From: an uncultured Clostridia bacterium | GTDB taxonomy: Bacteria; Bacillota; Clostridia; TANB77; CAG-508 | Length of the DNA stretch: 64,000 nucleotides | NCBI GenBank assembly: GCA_947626605.1 | Contig: CANQSV010000001.1 | Coordinates: 45,018 to 109,017 of the forward strand | Reading direction: 5' to 3' | In this document: positions 40,019-50,560 of the stretch, one piece after another | How the letters are laid out: each line of letters begins with the position of its first letter | Position numbering within the stretch: the first letter of the stretch is position 1 | Notes under the pieces: generated by a model | What the model was told of the DNA's origin: nothing | Databases searched by the model: none | The model's input: the letters and a program-made list of their open reading frames with translations, nothing else | Position numbers and translations under genes: made by a program

Positions 40019-40291
40019 TTATTCTCTTTCTCCTCTTCCTTGTTCTTGTTCTTGTTTTCCTTTTGTTGCTTGAGTTCCTTTTGTTGCTGGGGTTTTAGCT
40101 GCATATTTTTTAGATAATTTTGCTGTAGCCCTTTCATTTGAAGTATCAAATGCTTTCTCAATATATGCTGTTCCGTCAACAGGTAATTGTTCCTTTTCTT
40201 CTGGAGACAATTCCTCGTCTTGTCCATTTCTCATTTCTTCTTCGTTTCTAACTTCCTGAAAACCTTTTTTTAATTTTTCAAAAAATCCCAT
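40019..40291 (-). CDS. Small charged hypothetical protein
   Basis: 90 residues. It starts MGFFEKLKKGFQEV, an amphipathic basic helix that could touch a membrane, then an acidic stretch, and ends in a low-complexity Thr/Lys/Gln/Gly tail (TKGTQATKGKQEQEQ) encoded by short direct repeats. No family recognised. SD AAGAAG, weak. An overlapping frame of 72 residues is rejected as compositional shadow. Confidence 0.5.
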   Translation of the reverse strand: MGFFEKLKKGFQEVRNEEEMRNGQDEELSPEEKEQLPVDGTAYIEKAFDTSNERATAKLSKKYAAKTPATKGTQATKGKQEQEQGRGERE

Positions 40292-40439
40292 ATATATCTT
40301 CTTAAAATTTCTTTTAAGAAATTTTCACCTCTCTATTTAAATTTTTAACATTACACTATTATGGTAACATAAAATGGTAAAAAAGTCAATAATATTGCCA
40401 TTTTTTTACTTTTCGAATTATAATATTTATTTGAAAATT

Positions 40440-40478
40440 AATTAAGAAAAATTGTACTAAGTACAATTTTTCTTAATT
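40440..40478 (-). terminator. rpoD terminator
   Basis: Perfect 19-bp arms around a single central base (AATTAAGAAAAATTGTACT and complement), 31 bp after the rpoD stop. Confidence 0.85.
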
Positions 40479-40509
40479 TTATATTTTATTCATATTCAAA
40501 TTTAAGTTT

Positions 40510-41742
40510 TTAATTCATATAATCTTTTAATTTTTTACTTCTACTTGGATGTCTTAATTTTCTTAGAGCTTTTGCTTCTATTTGTCTTATTCTTTCTCTT
40601 GTAACTTCAAATACTCTTCCAACTTCTTCTAGAGTTCTTGCTTTTCCATCTTCTAGCCCAAATCTTAGCTTTAATACTTTGGCTTCTCTTGGAGTTAAAG
40701 TTTCCATTACTTCTTCTAGTTGTTCTTTTAATAAAGTATATGCAGCAGAATCATGTGGTGCTGGAGAATCTTCGTCTTGTATGAAATCTCCAAGGTGACT
40801 ATCATCCTCTTCTCCAATTGGAGTTTCTAAAGATACTGGATCTTGAGCAATTTTTTGAATTTCCATTACTTTCTCTACAGGCATTTCCATTTCCTCTGCA
40901 ATTTCATCTGGACTTGGCTCTCTTCCTAACTTTTGAAGTAAATGTCTAGATGTACGAATTAGTTTATTTATTGTTTCAACCATATGCACAGGTATTCTTA
41001 TAGTTCTTGCTTGATCTGCTATGGCTCTAGTTATAGCTTGTCTTATCCACCAAGTAGCATATGTGCTAAATTTATATCCCTTAGTATAATCAAATTTTTC
41101 TACTGCTTTTATTAAGCCCATATTTCCTTCTTGTATTAAATCTAAAAACAACATTCCTCTTCCAGCATATTTTTTAGCTATACTTACAACCAATCTTAAA
41201 TTTGATTCTGCTAATTTTTGTTTAGCTTCTTCATCATTTTCCAATACTCTTTTAGCTAGTTCCAATTCCTCATCATAAGTAAGCAAAGGAATTTTTCCGA
41301 TTTCACGCAAATACATTTTTACTGGGTCATCTACATTAACACCATCAAAATTACTTAAATTTATATCTTCTACTTTTATATCTTCTACTTCTTCTAAGTC
41401 TTCTATATCTGGCTCTTCATCCTCTAGTCCATCTTTTAATATATCTACTCCCAATTCTTCAAAAGCATCAAAAACTTTATCTATTTGATCTACATTTGCA
41501 TCTCCTAATTCAGATGCCAACTCACCATAAGTAATCTTTCCTTGCTTCTTTGCTTTTTCTAAGATTTGCATTACTTTTTCTTGTCCACCTTCTGTTTTTT
41601 CTTCTTTTGCTTCATCTGAGCTGTTTTCATTTGATTTTATCGTTTTTTCTTTTTCATTTTTAGATTGTTTTTTATTTACATCTTCAACTATTTCTTCATT
41701 CTTTTCTTCAATGAATTCATCATCTTTCTTTGCCTTACTCAT
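40510..41742 (-). CDS. rpoD: RNA polymerase primary sigma factor SigA
   Basis: 410 residues. A variable acidic/Lys N-terminus precedes region 1.2 ([17 protein letters not shown]). Regions 2.1-2.4 follow ([40 protein letters not shown]), then region 3 and the 4.2 recognition helix ([19 protein letters not shown]). It has the full housekeeping set and lacks the long 1.1-1.2 spacer of proteobacterial sigma-70. ATG with GGGGAGG. Directly downstream of dnaG, the classic Firmicute macromolecular-synthesis pair. Confidence 0.98.
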   Translation of the reverse strand: MSKAKKDDEFIEEKNEEIVEDVNKKQSKNEKEKTIKSNENSSDEAKEEKTEGGQEKVMQILEKAKKQGKITYGELASELGDANVDQIDKVFDAFEELGVDILKDGLEDEEPDIEDLEEVEDIKVEDINLSNFDGVNVDDPVKMYLREIGKIPLLTYDEELELAKRVLENDEEAKQKLAESNLRLVVSIAKKYAGRGMLFLDLIQEGNMGLIKAVEKFDYTKGYKFSTYATWWIRQAITRAIADQARTIRIPVHMVETINKLIRTSRHLLQKLGREPSPDEIAEEMEMPVEKVMEIQKIAQDPVSLETPIGEEDDSHLGDFIQDEDSPAPHDSAAYTLLKEQLEEVMETLTPREAKVLKLRFGLEDGKARTLEEVGRVFEVTRERIRQIEAKALRKLRHPSRSKKLKDYMN

Positions 41743-41758
41743 AAAATTTATACCTCCC

Positions 41759-43546
41759 CTAATTCATTTTAGTTAATCTTTTCATGATATCTCTTAATTC
41801 ATTTTCTAGATTAGCTCTTTCATCATTAGTTAAGTTTTTACTTTCTAATTTTCTTAAAATATCATTTCTTTGGTTTATATTTTTTTCTTTAATATATATT
41901 TTTAATATATCATCAACGGCTTTATCAATATCATTAACATCATAATCGTCTGCCATTATGTATGTTATATGGCTTATAATTTTTTCATCATCAAACAAAG
42001 ACAATGCATTTTTTATATTACCTTTTTCATATTCCTCATATAGCTTCTCTACTATTATTTTATTTCTCTCATCCTTAAAATCAGATGGTAATATAGTATC
42101 TTTTATTTTGCTATATATATTGCTCTCTGTATTCATTAAAAGTGAAACTACCATATTCTCTCTTTTTTGTAATCTATCGTCAATATTGTTTTCTTTCTTT
42201 TTTATCGCTGTAAAATTTTGTTTTTCTGTTTGTTTTAAAATTCCTCTTCCTTTATTATTTGAATATAGTATTTTATTTATTTGTGCATAAATTGCTTCTT
42301 TAGAAATTTTGTATTCATTTGAAATTTTATCTATATAAATTTCTTTTTCTAATTCATTGTTAACTTTAGATAAAATATTAGCTACCTCATTTAAAAACTT
42401 AATTTTATCATTAGTATTTGATAAATCTATGTTTTGCTTTAACATTTTAACTTTAAATTCTACTAATGATATGGCCTTTTGAACACATAAATTAAATTTT
42501 CCACTACCATATTTTAAAACATATTCATCAGGATCTTTTACTGGTTCATCTAATTGCAATATTCGCACATCATATCCTAGAGCATCCAAAATTTCTAGTC
42601 CTCTCATAGTAGCTGCTTGTCCAGCTCCATCAGCATCATAACCAATTATAATTTGCGAAGCATATTTTCTTAGCATTCTCCCTTGTGCTTGAGTAAGCGC
42701 AGTTCCTAATGATGCAACAACATTTGTAATACCTCTTTGATATAAAGATATAGCATCCATATACCCTTCTACAATTATAATTTTATCTTGCCCACTTTTT
42801 TTAGCTAAATTTAAACCAAATAATTGTCTTCCTTTACTATATACAATGTTTTCTGGTGAATTTATATATTTTGGTTTTGAATCATCTAAAACTCTTCCAC
42901 CAAAAGCTATAACTCTATCATTTACATCTCTTATAGGTATCATAAGCCTTTTTCTATAACTATCAAAAATCTTACCATTATCTGATTTTTTTACTAAGCT
43001 TGATGCAAAAATTTCTTCATCATTATATCCATTTTGCTTTAAAGATTTGTATAGTTCGTCGTAATTTCCTGAATACCCAATCATAAATGATTTTAATGTA
43101 TTATTATCCATTTTTCGCTTTTTTATGTACTCTTGAGCTAATTTTGATGTTGGTTTATATAAATTTTTATGATAAAACTCTGCTGCAAATTTATTTACTT
43201 CATACACTTTAGATTTTAATTTCTGCATTTTGTCTTCTACACCATTATCTAGTGTTGGAAGTGTTATTCCTGCATTTCGTGCTAATATTTCTAAAGTTTC
43301 TTTAAAACCAATATTTTCAATTTTGCTTAAAAAATGTATAACATTTCCTCCTGCTCCACATCCAAAGCAATGAAATATTTGCTTGTTTGGGGACACAGAA
43401 AAAGAAGGTGATTTTTCAGAATGAAATGGGCATAATCCAAAATAATTGCTTCCACTTCGCTTTAATACTACATATTGAGAGATTATATCTACTATGTCGT
43501 TACTGTTTCTAATTTCCTCAATTAACTCATCACTATATCGTATCAT
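41759..43546 (-). CDS. dnaG: DNA primase
   Basis: 595 residues. N-terminal CHC2 zinc finger [15 protein letters not shown]...[10 protein letters not shown] (about 39-65). The Toprim core has [17 protein letters not shown] and the metal-binding [11 protein letters not shown] (about 303-313). A C-terminal helicase-interacting region is present but weakly conserved. Synthesises replication primers. ATG 43546 follows AAAGGTAAGTAGGA. rpoD starts 16 bp after its stop. Confidence 0.97.
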   Translation of the reverse strand: MIRYSDELIEEIRNSNDIVDIISQYVVLKRSGSNYFGLCPFHSEKSPSFSVSPNKQIFHCFGCGAGGNVIHFLSKIENIGFKETLEILARNAGITLPTLDNGVEDKMQKLKSKVYEVNKFAAEFYHKNLYKPTSKLAQEYIKKRKMDNNTLKSFMIGYSGNYDELYKSLKQNGYNDEEIFASSLVKKSDNGKIFDSYRKRLMIPIRDVNDRVIAFGGRVLDDSKPKYINSPENIVYSKGRQLFGLNLAKKSGQDKIIIVEGYMDAISLYQRGITNVVASLGTALTQAQGRMLRKYASQIIIGYDADGAGQAATMRGLEILDALGYDVRILQLDEPVKDPDEYVLKYGSGKFNLCVQKAISLVEFKVKMLKQNIDLSNTNDKIKFLNEVANILSKVNNELEKEIYIDKISNEYKISKEAIYAQINKILYSNNKGRGILKQTEKQNFTAIKKKENNIDDRLQKRENMVVSLLMNTESNIYSKIKDTILPSDFKDERNKIIVEKLYEEYEKGNIKNALSLFDDEKIISHITYIMADDYDVNDIDKAVDDILKIYIKEKNINQRNDILRKLESKNLTNDERANLENELRDIMKRLTKMN

Positions 43547-43694
43547 TCCTACTTACCTTTCTTTAATATAATATATTATTCGACAGTAATGTTTTAAATC
43601 CTTCTTTTAGTGTAAACTACATAATTTTATTATGTCGAATTATCTGAATTTATTTATATTTACATATCCTTATAAAAATTCTTCTAACGTCAAA

Positions 43695-43723
43695 TAAAGA
43701 GAATGTTTTTAACATCCTCTTTA
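43695..43723 (-). terminator. carD terminator
   Basis: TAAAGAGGATGTT and AACATTCTCTTTA on the minus strand (one G-U), loop AAA, followed by TTTGACG; 20 bp after the stop. Confidence 0.65.
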
Positions 43724-43742
43724 TCTCATGTTTTTATGTATT

Positions 43743-44318
43743 TTAGCTATTTGCTGCTGAATCATCAAATGGAATAAATTTATTTACAACACTTGATATT
43801 GAATCTATTGGTTGTTCTGAATCCATATTGAATTCTTTGTATGCTTGATTTATCTTGTTATCAATAAGACCTTCCATTTCACTTGTTGGTATTTGCTCTG
43901 CTAATACCATTTCACTAACTAAAATTTGTTTTGCATTTGAAAGCATTTTCTTCTCTCCTGTAGAAAGACCTTTACCTTTTTGTTTAAAGCTTAAATTTCT
44001 AACTACATCAGCTATTTCATATATGTTTCCACTTTTCATCTTATCCATGTTATCTCTATATCTTTTGTTCCAGTTCAAATCTGTATCAGTTCTATCTTCT
44101 TCAAGTATTTCCCATACTTTTGCTGTTTCAGATTTTTGAATAATTTCTCTTACTCCAATAGAATCAGCATTCTTAACTGGTACCATTACCTTTACTTCTC
44201 CAGGCATTTTTAAAATATAATATGATTGTTTTTCACCTAGGATATCCTTTTCTTCTATCGCATCAATTACTCCTGCACCATGCATTGGATATACAATATA
44301 ATCACCTACATTATACAA
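43743..44318 (-). CDS. CarD/CdnL-family transcription regulator
   Basis: 191 residues. The N-terminal RNA-polymerase-interacting Tudor-like domain (VGDYIVYPMHGAGVIDAIEE, then VMVPVKNADSIGVREI) is followed by a helical DNA-binding domain (GLSTGEKKMLSNAKQIL). Members bind RNA polymerase beta and stabilise open complexes. The start is TTG at 44318, preceded by AAAGGAGAG. The leader has a long A/T hairpin and a consensus promoter that overlaps the terminator of dut. Confidence 0.92.
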   Translation of the reverse strand: MYNVGDYIVYPMHGAGVIDAIEEKDILGEKQSYYILKMPGEVKVMVPVKNADSIGVREIIQKSETAKVWEILEEDRTDTDLNWNKRYRDNMDKMKSGNIYEIADVVRNLSFKQKGKGLSTGEKKMLSNAKQILVSEMVLAEQIPTSEMEGLIDNKINQAYKEFNMDSEQPIDSISSVVNKFIPFDDSAANS

Positions 44319-44345
44319 TTTACGTCTCTCCTTTCCTAGCTGTTT

Positions 44346-44388
44346 GTGGAAAAAAATAATGTATATATAATCTTATTTTTTTGTCCAC
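44346..44388 (-). promoter_or_regulatory. Leader hairpin of carD
   Basis: Minus-strand GTGG...AAAAAAATAA pairs with TTATTTTTTTCCAC around an AT loop, near the predicted 5' end of the mRNA. Confidence 0.45.
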
Positions 44389-44399
44389 TAACCATACCC

Positions 44400-44428
44400 A
44401 TTATATCATAAAAATTACCAAAAGTCAA
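44400..44428 (-). promoter_or_regulatory. carD promoter
   Basis: TTGACT, 17-nt spacer, TATAAT on the minus strand. Confidence 0.82.
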
Positions 44429-44445
44429 AGACTTTGGTAATTTAT
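44412..44445 (-). terminator. dut terminator, overlapping the carD promoter
   Basis: AAATTACCAAAGTC and GACTTTTGGTAATTT on the minus strand (one bulge), then TTATG. The right arm contains the carD -35 box. Confidence 0.7.
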
Positions 44446-44476
44446 TTTTAACTTTTATGTTATCTGCTATTATATT

Positions 44477-44938
44477 TTATTTGCTTGTTGAACCAAATCC
44501 CCCTAGTCTTTCCCCTGTTGCTGTGTCATCATCAGTAATTAAGAATTTTTGAAAAATCGCTTGTCCTATTGCATCACCTTTTTTGATTGTTATATCCTCA
44601 TCCTTTATATTATAAAAAGCAAACATTATATGTCCATCATTATCTTCATTTCCATAATAATCTTTATCAATTACACCTATACTGTTAGATAAAATTAATC
44701 CTTTTTTTCCAGGATTAGAACTTCTATTAGCTAATATTAAAACTTCATCATCTTGCATATATGCCTTAATTCCTGTTTTTACTAGAGTTGGTTTCATTCC
44801 TTTTTTAAAAGATGGAACTACGCAATCCTCTGCTGCCTCTACATCATAACCTGCAGAATATTTTGTTTTTCTTTTTGGTAAATTTATATTTGAATCTTCA
44901 AAACCTTTTGCTACTTCAAAACCACGTTTTCTCTCCAT
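44477..44938 (-). CDS. dut: dUTP diphosphatase
   Basis: 153 residues from the ATG at 44938 (SD AGGAGGAAG); an upstream in-frame extension is unsupported. All five trimeric-dUTPase motifs can be seen: SAGYDVEAAEDC, LANRSSNPGKKGL, SIGVIDKDYYGN, KKGDAIGQAIFQKF and the P-loop-like ERLGGFGSTSK. Hydrolyses dUTP to dUMP and PPi, keeping uracil out of DNA and feeding dTMP synthesis. Motif 2 is RSSNP rather than RSS-G, a minor variant. Confidence 0.94.
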   Translation of the reverse strand: MERKRGFEVAKGFEDSNINLPKRKTKYSAGYDVEAAEDCVVPSFKKGMKPTLVKTGIKAYMQDDEVLILANRSSNPGKKGLILSNSIGVIDKDYYGNEDNDGHIMFAFYNIKDEDITIKKGDAIGQAIFQKFLITDDDTATGERLGGFGSTSK

Positions 44939-45157
44939 TATTCTTCCTCCTTTTACTATTTCAAATTGTAACACATAATAGAACATTTATCAATAAAAAA
45001 ATCGTACCCAAGATTTTTCTATTCATAACTTATTTGTATGCATTAAAATGCTACAACTAAGAGATCTAACAAATGCAAAACCCCTTTCCTTTACCTTTTA
45101 TTTCCTTTGAATGTTTTTTATTTTTATGTTAACATTTAATTATGTGGAGGTGTACAT

Positions 45158-45412
45158 ATGTTGTTAAAAAAATTCATTCCAAATTTAAAAGACATAGATA
45201 AAAAAGTTATAAAAATTATGAAAATCGGATTAATTATATCTGTTTTGTTAAGCATATTATCTACATTAATTTTATCTGCTTATTTAACTTTTTTCAAATC
45301 TATTAATGTGTATTACTTAGGTTTAATGTTATTAAAATTAAGCATTTTATTAGCAACAGCTTTTATGATCGCTGGGATTAGTACAGATAGAATAAAAAAG
45401 GAATTGCATTGA
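45158..45412 (+). CDS. Small two-to-three-helix membrane protein
   Basis: 84 residues: a basic N-terminus, helices at about 23-44 and 52-76, and a short basic end. Function unknown; similar lone small membrane proteins occur in Clostridia. SD TGGAGGTG, seven bases from the ATG. It converges on gatB, sharing the terminator at 45395-45431 that overlaps its last codons. Confidence 0.65.
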   Translation: MLLKKFIPNLKDIDKKVIKIMKIGLIISVLLSILSTLILSAYLTFFKSINVYYLGLMLLKLSILLATAFMIAGISTDRIKKELH

Positions 45413-45431
45413 TTTAATGCAACTCCTTTTT
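45395..45431. terminator. Bidirectional terminator between the small membrane gene and gatB
   Basis: AAAAAGGA-A-TTGCATT with AATGCAA-C-TCCTTTTT, one internal mismatch, T-runs at both ends. Confidence 0.85.
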
Positions 45432-45435
45432 CATT

Positions 45436-46875
45436 TTATTTATTTAATTCTTCTTTAAACATTTCATTTAGCATTTGAGGATTTGCTTTTCCTCTTGTTT
45501 CTTTCATAGCTTGTCCTACTAAGAACCCTAAAGCTTTCTCTTTACCTGATTTATAATCAGCTACAGACTGAGCATTTGCTGCTATTACTTTTAATACTAC
45601 TTCTTTTATTGCTCCTTCATCAGAAATTTGTACCCAACCTTTTTCTTTAATTATTTCTGATGGCATTTTAGCTGATTCAAACATTTCATCTAATACATCT
45701 TTTGCAATCTTTGTACTTATTGTTCCTTTTTCAATTAAAGTAATAAGTTCTGCTAAATTTTCTGCTCCAAATGGAATTTCTTCTGGCTCTAATTCTTTAC
45801 CATTTAATATTTTAGCAACATCTGACATTAACCAGTTGCTAACTGCCTTTGGATTATTGCAGATTTTAGTTGCTCCTTCAAATAAGTTAGATAAGTATTT
45901 AGATGCTGTTAATGCATTTGCTTCTTTTTCTGTTAGCTTGTATTCTTCTACATATCTTACTTTTCTGCTCTCTGGAAGTTCAGGTAAATTCTTTTTTATA
46001 TTCTCTATGTAGTCTTCTGAAAGTCTTATAGCTACTAAATCTGGATCTGGGAAATATCTATAATCTTGAGCATCTTCTTTATCTCTCATTGAAAATGTCT
46101 TGCCTGACACATCATCCCATCTTAAAGTTTCCTGATCTATTTTTCCTCCATTTTCTACTACATCTATTTGTCTTTCAACTTCATATTCAATAGCTCTTAC
46201 AATTGATCTGAAAGAGTTCATGTTCTTCATCTCTGTTCTTGTTCCATACTCTGTAGCACCTTTTTTTCTTATTGATACGTTTACATCAGCTCTTAAAGAT
46301 CCTTCTTGCATTTTACAATCTGAAACTTCTATATACTCTAATATTGATTTCAATTTTCTAAGATAACTTTCTGCTTCTTTAGCAGATCTAATATCTGGTT
46401 CTGAAACTATTTCTATTAGTGGTACTCCTGCTCTATTTAAATCTACTAAACTTCCTCTACCATATTCATCATGATTTAACTTTCCTGCATCTTCTTCTAT
46501 ATGAATTCTTGTAAGTCTTATTTTCTTTTTTCCATCTTCATTTTCAATTTCAACATATCCTCTTTCACAAAGTGGCTTATCAAACTGAGAAATCTGATAT
46601 GCTTTTGGAAGATCTGGATAGAAATAATTTTTTCTATCATTCTTACTATCTCTTGATATTTCACAATTTGTAGCTAATCCTGCTTTAACTGCATATTCTA
46701 CAACTTTTTCATTTAACACTGGAAGAGTTCCTGGCATTGCCATACATATTGGACAACAATGTGTATTAGGTTCTCCACCAAATTCTGTAGGGCAACTACA
46801 AAATATTTTTGTTTTTGTAGATAGCTCTGCATGTACTTCAAGTCCAATTACAACTTCATAATCACTTCTTGACAT
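45436..46875 (-). CDS. gatB: Aspartyl/glutamyl-tRNA amidotransferase subunit B
   Basis: 479 residues, standard length. Kinase-like core starts with YEVVIGLEVHAELSTKTKIF and has CSCPTEFGGEPNTHCCPIC (zinc-type Cys set), DRKNYFYPDLPKAYQISQ and EDAGKLNHD; the C-terminal YqeY-like tail begins about 330. Binds and phosphorylates Glu-tRNA-Gln / Asp-tRNA-Asn for amidation by GatA. Last gene of gatC-HAD-gatA-gatB. ATG with AGGAGG. Confidence 0.98.
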   Translation of the reverse strand: MSRSDYEVVIGLEVHAELSTKTKIFCSCPTEFGGEPNTHCCPICMAMPGTLPVLNEKVVEYAVKAGLATNCEISRDSKNDRKNYFYPDLPKAYQISQFDKPLCERGYVEIENEDGKKKIRLTRIHIEEDAGKLNHDEYGRGSLVDLNRAGVPLIEIVSEPDIRSAKEAESYLRKLKSILEYIEVSDCKMQEGSLRADVNVSIRKKGATEYGTRTEMKNMNSFRSIVRAIEYEVERQIDVVENGGKIDQETLRWDDVSGKTFSMRDKEDAQDYRYFPDPDLVAIRLSEDYIENIKKNLPELPESRKVRYVEEYKLTEKEANALTASKYLSNLFEGATKICNNPKAVSNWLMSDVAKILNGKELEPEEIPFGAENLAELITLIEKGTISTKIAKDVLDEMFESAKMPSEIIKEKGWVQISDEGAIKEVVLKVIAANAQSVADYKSGKEKALGFLVGQAMKETRGKANPQMLNEMFKEELNK

Positions 46876-46905
46876 TTATATTTCCTCCTAAATATACATA
46901 ATTTC

Positions 46906-48360
46906 TTATTTTTTAAATGTTGGTTTATTCTCTTTAAAATTAGTATTTTGTTCATATGTATAAGCTGCATTTAAAATAGTTTCTTCTGCAAAATGCTTTC
47001 CTATTATCTGCATTCCAATTGGCATACCATTGCTATCTACTCCACATGGTACTGATATAGCAGGCACTCCAGCAATGTTTATTGGAACTGTACATATATC
47101 TGCTAAATACATTTCTAATGGATTATTTGATTTTTCTCCAATATTAAATGCTACTGTTGGTGCTGTTGGTGTTACTATGACATCATATTTTTCAAAAGCT
47201 TTGCTGAATTCATTTTTTACTAATGTTCTAACTTGTTGTGCTTTTTTGTAGTATGCATCATAGTAACCAGAACTTAGCACATATGTTCCAAGTATTATTC
47301 TTCTTTTTACTTCTGCTCCGAATCCTTCACTTCTTGAATTTTTATAAATATCTTTTAAATTACTAAACTCTTTAGTTCTATATCCATATCTAATTCCATC
47401 AAATCTACCCAAGTTTGAACTTGCTTCTGCACATGCAATTATGTAGTATGTTGCCAAAGCATATTTTGCAACATCCATAGAAAACTCTTCTACTTCAGCG
47501 CCTAATTCTTTATATTTAGCTATTGCAGTTTCTAATGCTTTTTTTACCTCCGGATTTATTCCTTCTCCATAGAACTCTTTTGGTACACCTATTTTTAATC
47601 CTTTTACATCATTTTTTAAAGCTTTTACATAGTCTTTCTTTTCTATATTTTCTGATGTTGTATCTTTTTCATCATGTCCTGCAATTATATTTAGAAGCAT
47701 TGCATTATCTCTTACATCTTTTGTTATTGGTCCTATTTGATCTAATGATGATGCAAAAGCAACTAAACCATATCTTGAAATTAGACCATAAGTTGGTTTC
47801 ATTCCAACTACTCCACAAAAGCTAGATGGTTGTCTAATAGATCCTCCTGTATCTGATCCTAATGCCCATGGTGCCATTCCTGCTGCTACTGCTGCTGCAC
47901 TTCCACCTGATGATCCTCCAGGTACTCTATTTAAGTCCCATGGATTTGAAGTCTTTTTAAAATATGAATACTCTGTTGATCCTCCCATAGCAAATTCATC
48001 CATATTTAACTTTCCTAAATTTATTATTCCTTCATCTTTCAATTTTTCTATAACAGTTGCATCATATGGTGAAACAAAATTCTCTAACATTCTTGATGCA
48101 CATGTTGTTTTTACTCCTGTAATATTTATATTATCTTTAATTCCAATTGGAATTCCTTTAAAAGATGAATAATCTCCTTCTTCATCTATTTTTTTAGCTT
48201 GTTCTAATGCTTCATCACATAAAGTAGTTATAAAAGCTTTTACTTCAGGCTCTTTTTCATTTATTCTATCTACATAAGCTTTAACTATATCTTGAGATGT
48301 AATTTCTTTGTTATTCAATTTTTCTTTCAACTCATGTACTGTTAATTCTGTAAGATTCAT
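46906..48360 (-). CDS. gatA: Aspartyl/glutamyl-tRNA amidotransferase subunit A
   Basis: 484 residues from the ATG at 48360 (SD GAGGAG). Amidase-signature enzyme: [20 protein letters not shown] with the catalytic Lys, then [18 protein letters not shown] and [17 protein letters not shown] with the Ser-cisSer pair. Releases ammonia from glutamine for GatB. Its ATG overlaps the stop of the upstream HAD gene (TAATG), so the two are translationally coupled. Confidence 0.98.
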   Translation of the reverse strand: MNLTELTVHELKEKLNNKEITSQDIVKAYVDRINEKEPEVKAFITTLCDEALEQAKKIDEEGDYSSFKGIPIGIKDNINITGVKTTCASRMLENFVSPYDATVIEKLKDEGIINLGKLNMDEFAMGGSTEYSYFKKTSNPWDLNRVPGGSSGGSAAAVAAGMAPWALGSDTGGSIRQPSSFCGVVGMKPTYGLISRYGLVAFASSLDQIGPITKDVRDNAMLLNIIAGHDEKDTTSENIEKKDYVKALKNDVKGLKIGVPKEFYGEGINPEVKKALETAIAKYKELGAEVEEFSMDVAKYALATYYIIACAEASSNLGRFDGIRYGYRTKEFSNLKDIYKNSRSEGFGAEVKRRIILGTYVLSSGYYDAYYKKAQQVRTLVKNEFSKAFEKYDVIVTPTAPTVAFNIGEKSNNPLEMYLADICTVPINIAGVPAISVPCGVDSNGMPIGMQIIGKHFAEETILNAAYTYEQNTNFKENKPTFKK

Positions 48361-48953
48361 TATCTTAACTCCTCTCTTTTTTCTATTTCTGAATAAAAAT
48401 GTGGCCAAGAAAATATTCTTTTTATGCCAGTTTTGCTTAAATCGATATTTCTATTTGTTCTAATATCCATAATGTAGCTAGCTACACCATTTTCATCAAT
48501 ACTTTTACAATTAATAAAACTATCATCTATAAATACATCTATATTTTTCTCTTTTGCAAACTTCCCTTTTTCTGCTATATTGAAATATAACTCATCATAT
48601 TCTATATTATGATCTTCTAACCATTTAAAGCCAATTTCCATTTCTCCGTGATGTCTAGCTGTTATAATAAAAATTTTGTGTCCTTTTTCTCTTAAAGCTG
48701 AAATAGTCTCTCTTGCAAAGCTTCTTATACGTGCATCAGATAAAACATTTTCCATGTTTTTGTTCCAAAAATCTTCTGATTCTTTTTGGCTCCAACCAAA
48801 TAAATCATCACAATATGATGCATGCTCGCATAAGCCTAAATCATTTACTATAACTGGAGTTCTTTGCAAAGTTTCTACAATGTATTTTTGAGCATATGCA
48901 TAATATGTTTCTCCATCTGTTATAACATCATCAATATCTATTCCTATGTTCAT
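48360..48953 (-). CDS. HAD-family 5'-nucleotidase-like phosphatase
   Basis: 197 residues. Motif [16 protein letters not shown] with the DxD pair, motif [13 protein letters not shown], motif III region [19 protein letters not shown] with the metal-binding Asp pair: the 5' nucleotidase (deoxyribonucleotidase, NT5C/YqfW-like) branch of HAD enzymes. Substrate unknown. It is inserted between gatC and gatA, which are normally adjacent, and shares one base with the gatA start. ATG 48953 is chosen because AAGGA lies 12 nt upstream; an ATG at 48965 has no spacing. Confidence 0.85.
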   Translation of the reverse strand: MNIGIDIDDVITDGETYYAYAQKYIVETLQRTPVIVNDLGLCEHASYCDDLFGWSQKESEDFWNKNMENVLSDARIRSFARETISALREKGHKIFIITARHHGEMEIGFKWLEDHNIEYDELYFNIAEKGKFAKEKNIDVFIDDSFINCKSIDENGVASYIMDIRTNRNIDLSKTGIKRIFSWPHFYSEIEKREELR

Positions 48954-48994
48954 ATATTTTATCATTCCTTATAGTGTAATTATTTTTCAATATT

Positions 48995-49279
48995 TTAAAT
49001 AACTTTTGGAATTTTGAACATTCCATCTTCTTGCTCTGGTGCATTTTGCAATAAAATATCTCTGTTTCCAAATTCTTTTATTTCATCTTTTCTAAAAACA
49101 TTATAATTAGAATTTGCACCTATTGTTTCTTGTACTCCTTCTGTAGATGCTTCATTTACTATATCTGCAAAATTTAATATGTCTTGCAAATTTAATAAAT
49201 ATGATTCTACTTCATCTTCTTTCAAGATTAAATTTGATAATTTTGCAATGTGCAATAACTCTTCTTTACTTACCTTCAT
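48995..49279 (-). CDS. gatC: Aspartyl/glutamyl-tRNA amidotransferase subunit C
   Basis: 94 residues from the ATG at 49279 (SD AGGAG). Typical GatC: KEELLHIAKLSNLILKEDEV, then a helix with LQDILNFADIVNEA and a C-terminal segment with LLQNAPEQEDGMFKIPKVI that wraps GatA. Small stabilising subunit of GatCAB. First gene of the unit. Confidence 0.96.
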   Translation of the reverse strand: MKVSKEELLHIAKLSNLILKEDEVESYLLNLQDILNFADIVNEASTEGVQETIGANSNYNVFRKDEIKEFGNRDILLQNAPEQEDGMFKIPKVI

Positions 49280-49328
49280 GACTATCATCTCCTTTTTGAT
49301 GTTCCTTATTATATACTTATTTCAATAA

Positions 49329-49356
49329 AAAAACAAGACTAAAAAGTCCTGTTTTT
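49329..49356 (-). terminator. Hairpin/terminator between gatC and galE
   Basis: AAAAACA-GACT with AGTC-TGTTTTT (one G-U on the minus strand), T-runs on both sides. Its position, upstream of gatC and 3' of galE in coordinates, fits termination of galE. Confidence 0.8.
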
Positions 49357-49364
49357 ACACTATT

Positions 49365-50366
49365 TTAATTGTTTTTCATAAAATTCCAAGAATCCCTACA
49401 CATGTCCTCCAAAGACTTTTTGTTTTCCCATCCCAACTCATTTTTTGCCTTTGTTGGGTCAGCATAAAACATATCTAAATCCCCTGGTCTTCTATCTGTT
49501 ATTTTATATGGAATTTTTACATTATTTACTTTTTCAAAAGTATTTATTATTTCTAAAACACTATATCCTTGTCCATTTCCTAGGTTATGTATATATACTC
49601 CGCTTCCCTTTTTTTCAAGATATTCTAAAGCCTTTAAATGTCCAACTGCTAGATCTTGAACATGAATATAATCTCTTACTCCTGTACCATCTTTTGTATT
49701 ATAATCGTTTCCAAAAACTGATACCTCTTTTAATTCTCCTATTGCTACCTTTTGTATATAAGGCATTAAATTATTAGGAATTCCTTGAGGATTTTCTCCT
49801 ATAATTCCTGATGGATGTGCACCTATTGGATTAAAATATCTTAAGATTGAAATAGACATATTTTTATCAGCATTATATGTATCTTCTAAAATTTCTTCTA
49901 TCATTGCTTTTGTTTTTCCATATGGATTTGTAGGCACTCCTCTTCCCATTGTTTCAACATACTTTGGATTTCCCGGATTACCATATACTGTTGCAGAAGA
50001 ACTAAATACTATTTTTTTGCAATTATACTTTCTCATTACTTTTAAAAGTATCAAAGTACCAGTTATGTTATTATAATAATATTCTAATGGTTTTTTTACA
50101 GATTCTCCAACAGCTTTTAAACCTGCAAAATGTATAACTGCATCTATTTCATTTTCTTGAAAAACTTGATTTAATTTTTCTTCATCTAATATATCTACTT
50201 CATAAAATTTAAAGTCTTTATTTGTTATTTTTTTTATGTTTTCTATTACCTCTGGTCTGCTATTAGAAAAATTATCTACTACAACAATATCTTTTCCTAT
50301 TTCTAATAGTTCAACTACAGTATGACTTCCAATATATCCTGTTCCACCTGTTACTAATATAGACAT
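49365..50366 (-). CDS. galE: UDP-glucose 4-epimerase
   Basis: 333 residues from the ATG at 50366 (SD AAGGAAG). Extended SDR: NAD loop ILVTGGTGYIGSHTVVELL, VIHFAGLKAVGESV, the Ser-Tyr-Lys catalytic set (VFSSSATVYG and NPYGKTKAMIE), and the GalE signature RYFNPIGAHPSGIIGE. Interconverts UDP-glucose and UDP-galactose for surface glycans. Preceded by the AT-rich palindromic repeat at 50441-50560. An in-frame N-terminal extension lacks an SD. Confidence 0.96.
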   Translation of the reverse strand: MSILVTGGTGYIGSHTVVELLEIGKDIVVVDNFSNSRPEVIENIKKITNKDFKFYEVDILDEEKLNQVFQENEIDAVIHFAGLKAVGESVKKPLEYYYNNITGTLILLKVMRKYNCKKIVFSSSATVYGNPGNPKYVETMGRGVPTNPYGKTKAMIEEILEDTYNADKNMSISILRYFNPIGAHPSGIIGENPQGIPNNLMPYIQKVAIGELKEVSVFGNDYNTKDGTGVRDYIHVQDLAVGHLKALEYLEKKGSGVYIHNLGNGQGYSVLEIINTFEKVNNVKIPYKITDRRPGDLDMFYADPTKAKNELGWENKKSLEDMCRDSWNFMKNN

Positions 50367-50440
50367 ATAAAACACTTCCTTTTTTATTTTTTTATCATAT
50401 CGCATTACTAAGAAATTTGCAAGAGCAACGCGTTATTTGT

Positions 50441-50560
50441 AATAATTAATAATGAATAGTGAAAAATGAATAATGAATAATAAATGTAGAAAAATTGCAT
50501 ATTTGCAATTTTTTCTCCATAATTATTCACTATTAAATATTCATTATTTATTATTCATTA
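50441..50560. repeat. AT-rich inverted repeat of ATTCATTATT type
   Basis: The left half repeats AATGAATA-type units and the right half the complement (TATTCATTATTTATTATTCA), forming a ~120-bp imperfect palindrome around the hairpin 50488-50516. The right end supplies the TAA stop of ylmC. Confidence 0.65.
50488..50516. terminator. Hairpin terminator after ylmC
   Basis: AGAAAAATTGCA and TGCAATTTTTTCT arms, T-runs on both sides. Confidence 0.65.
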
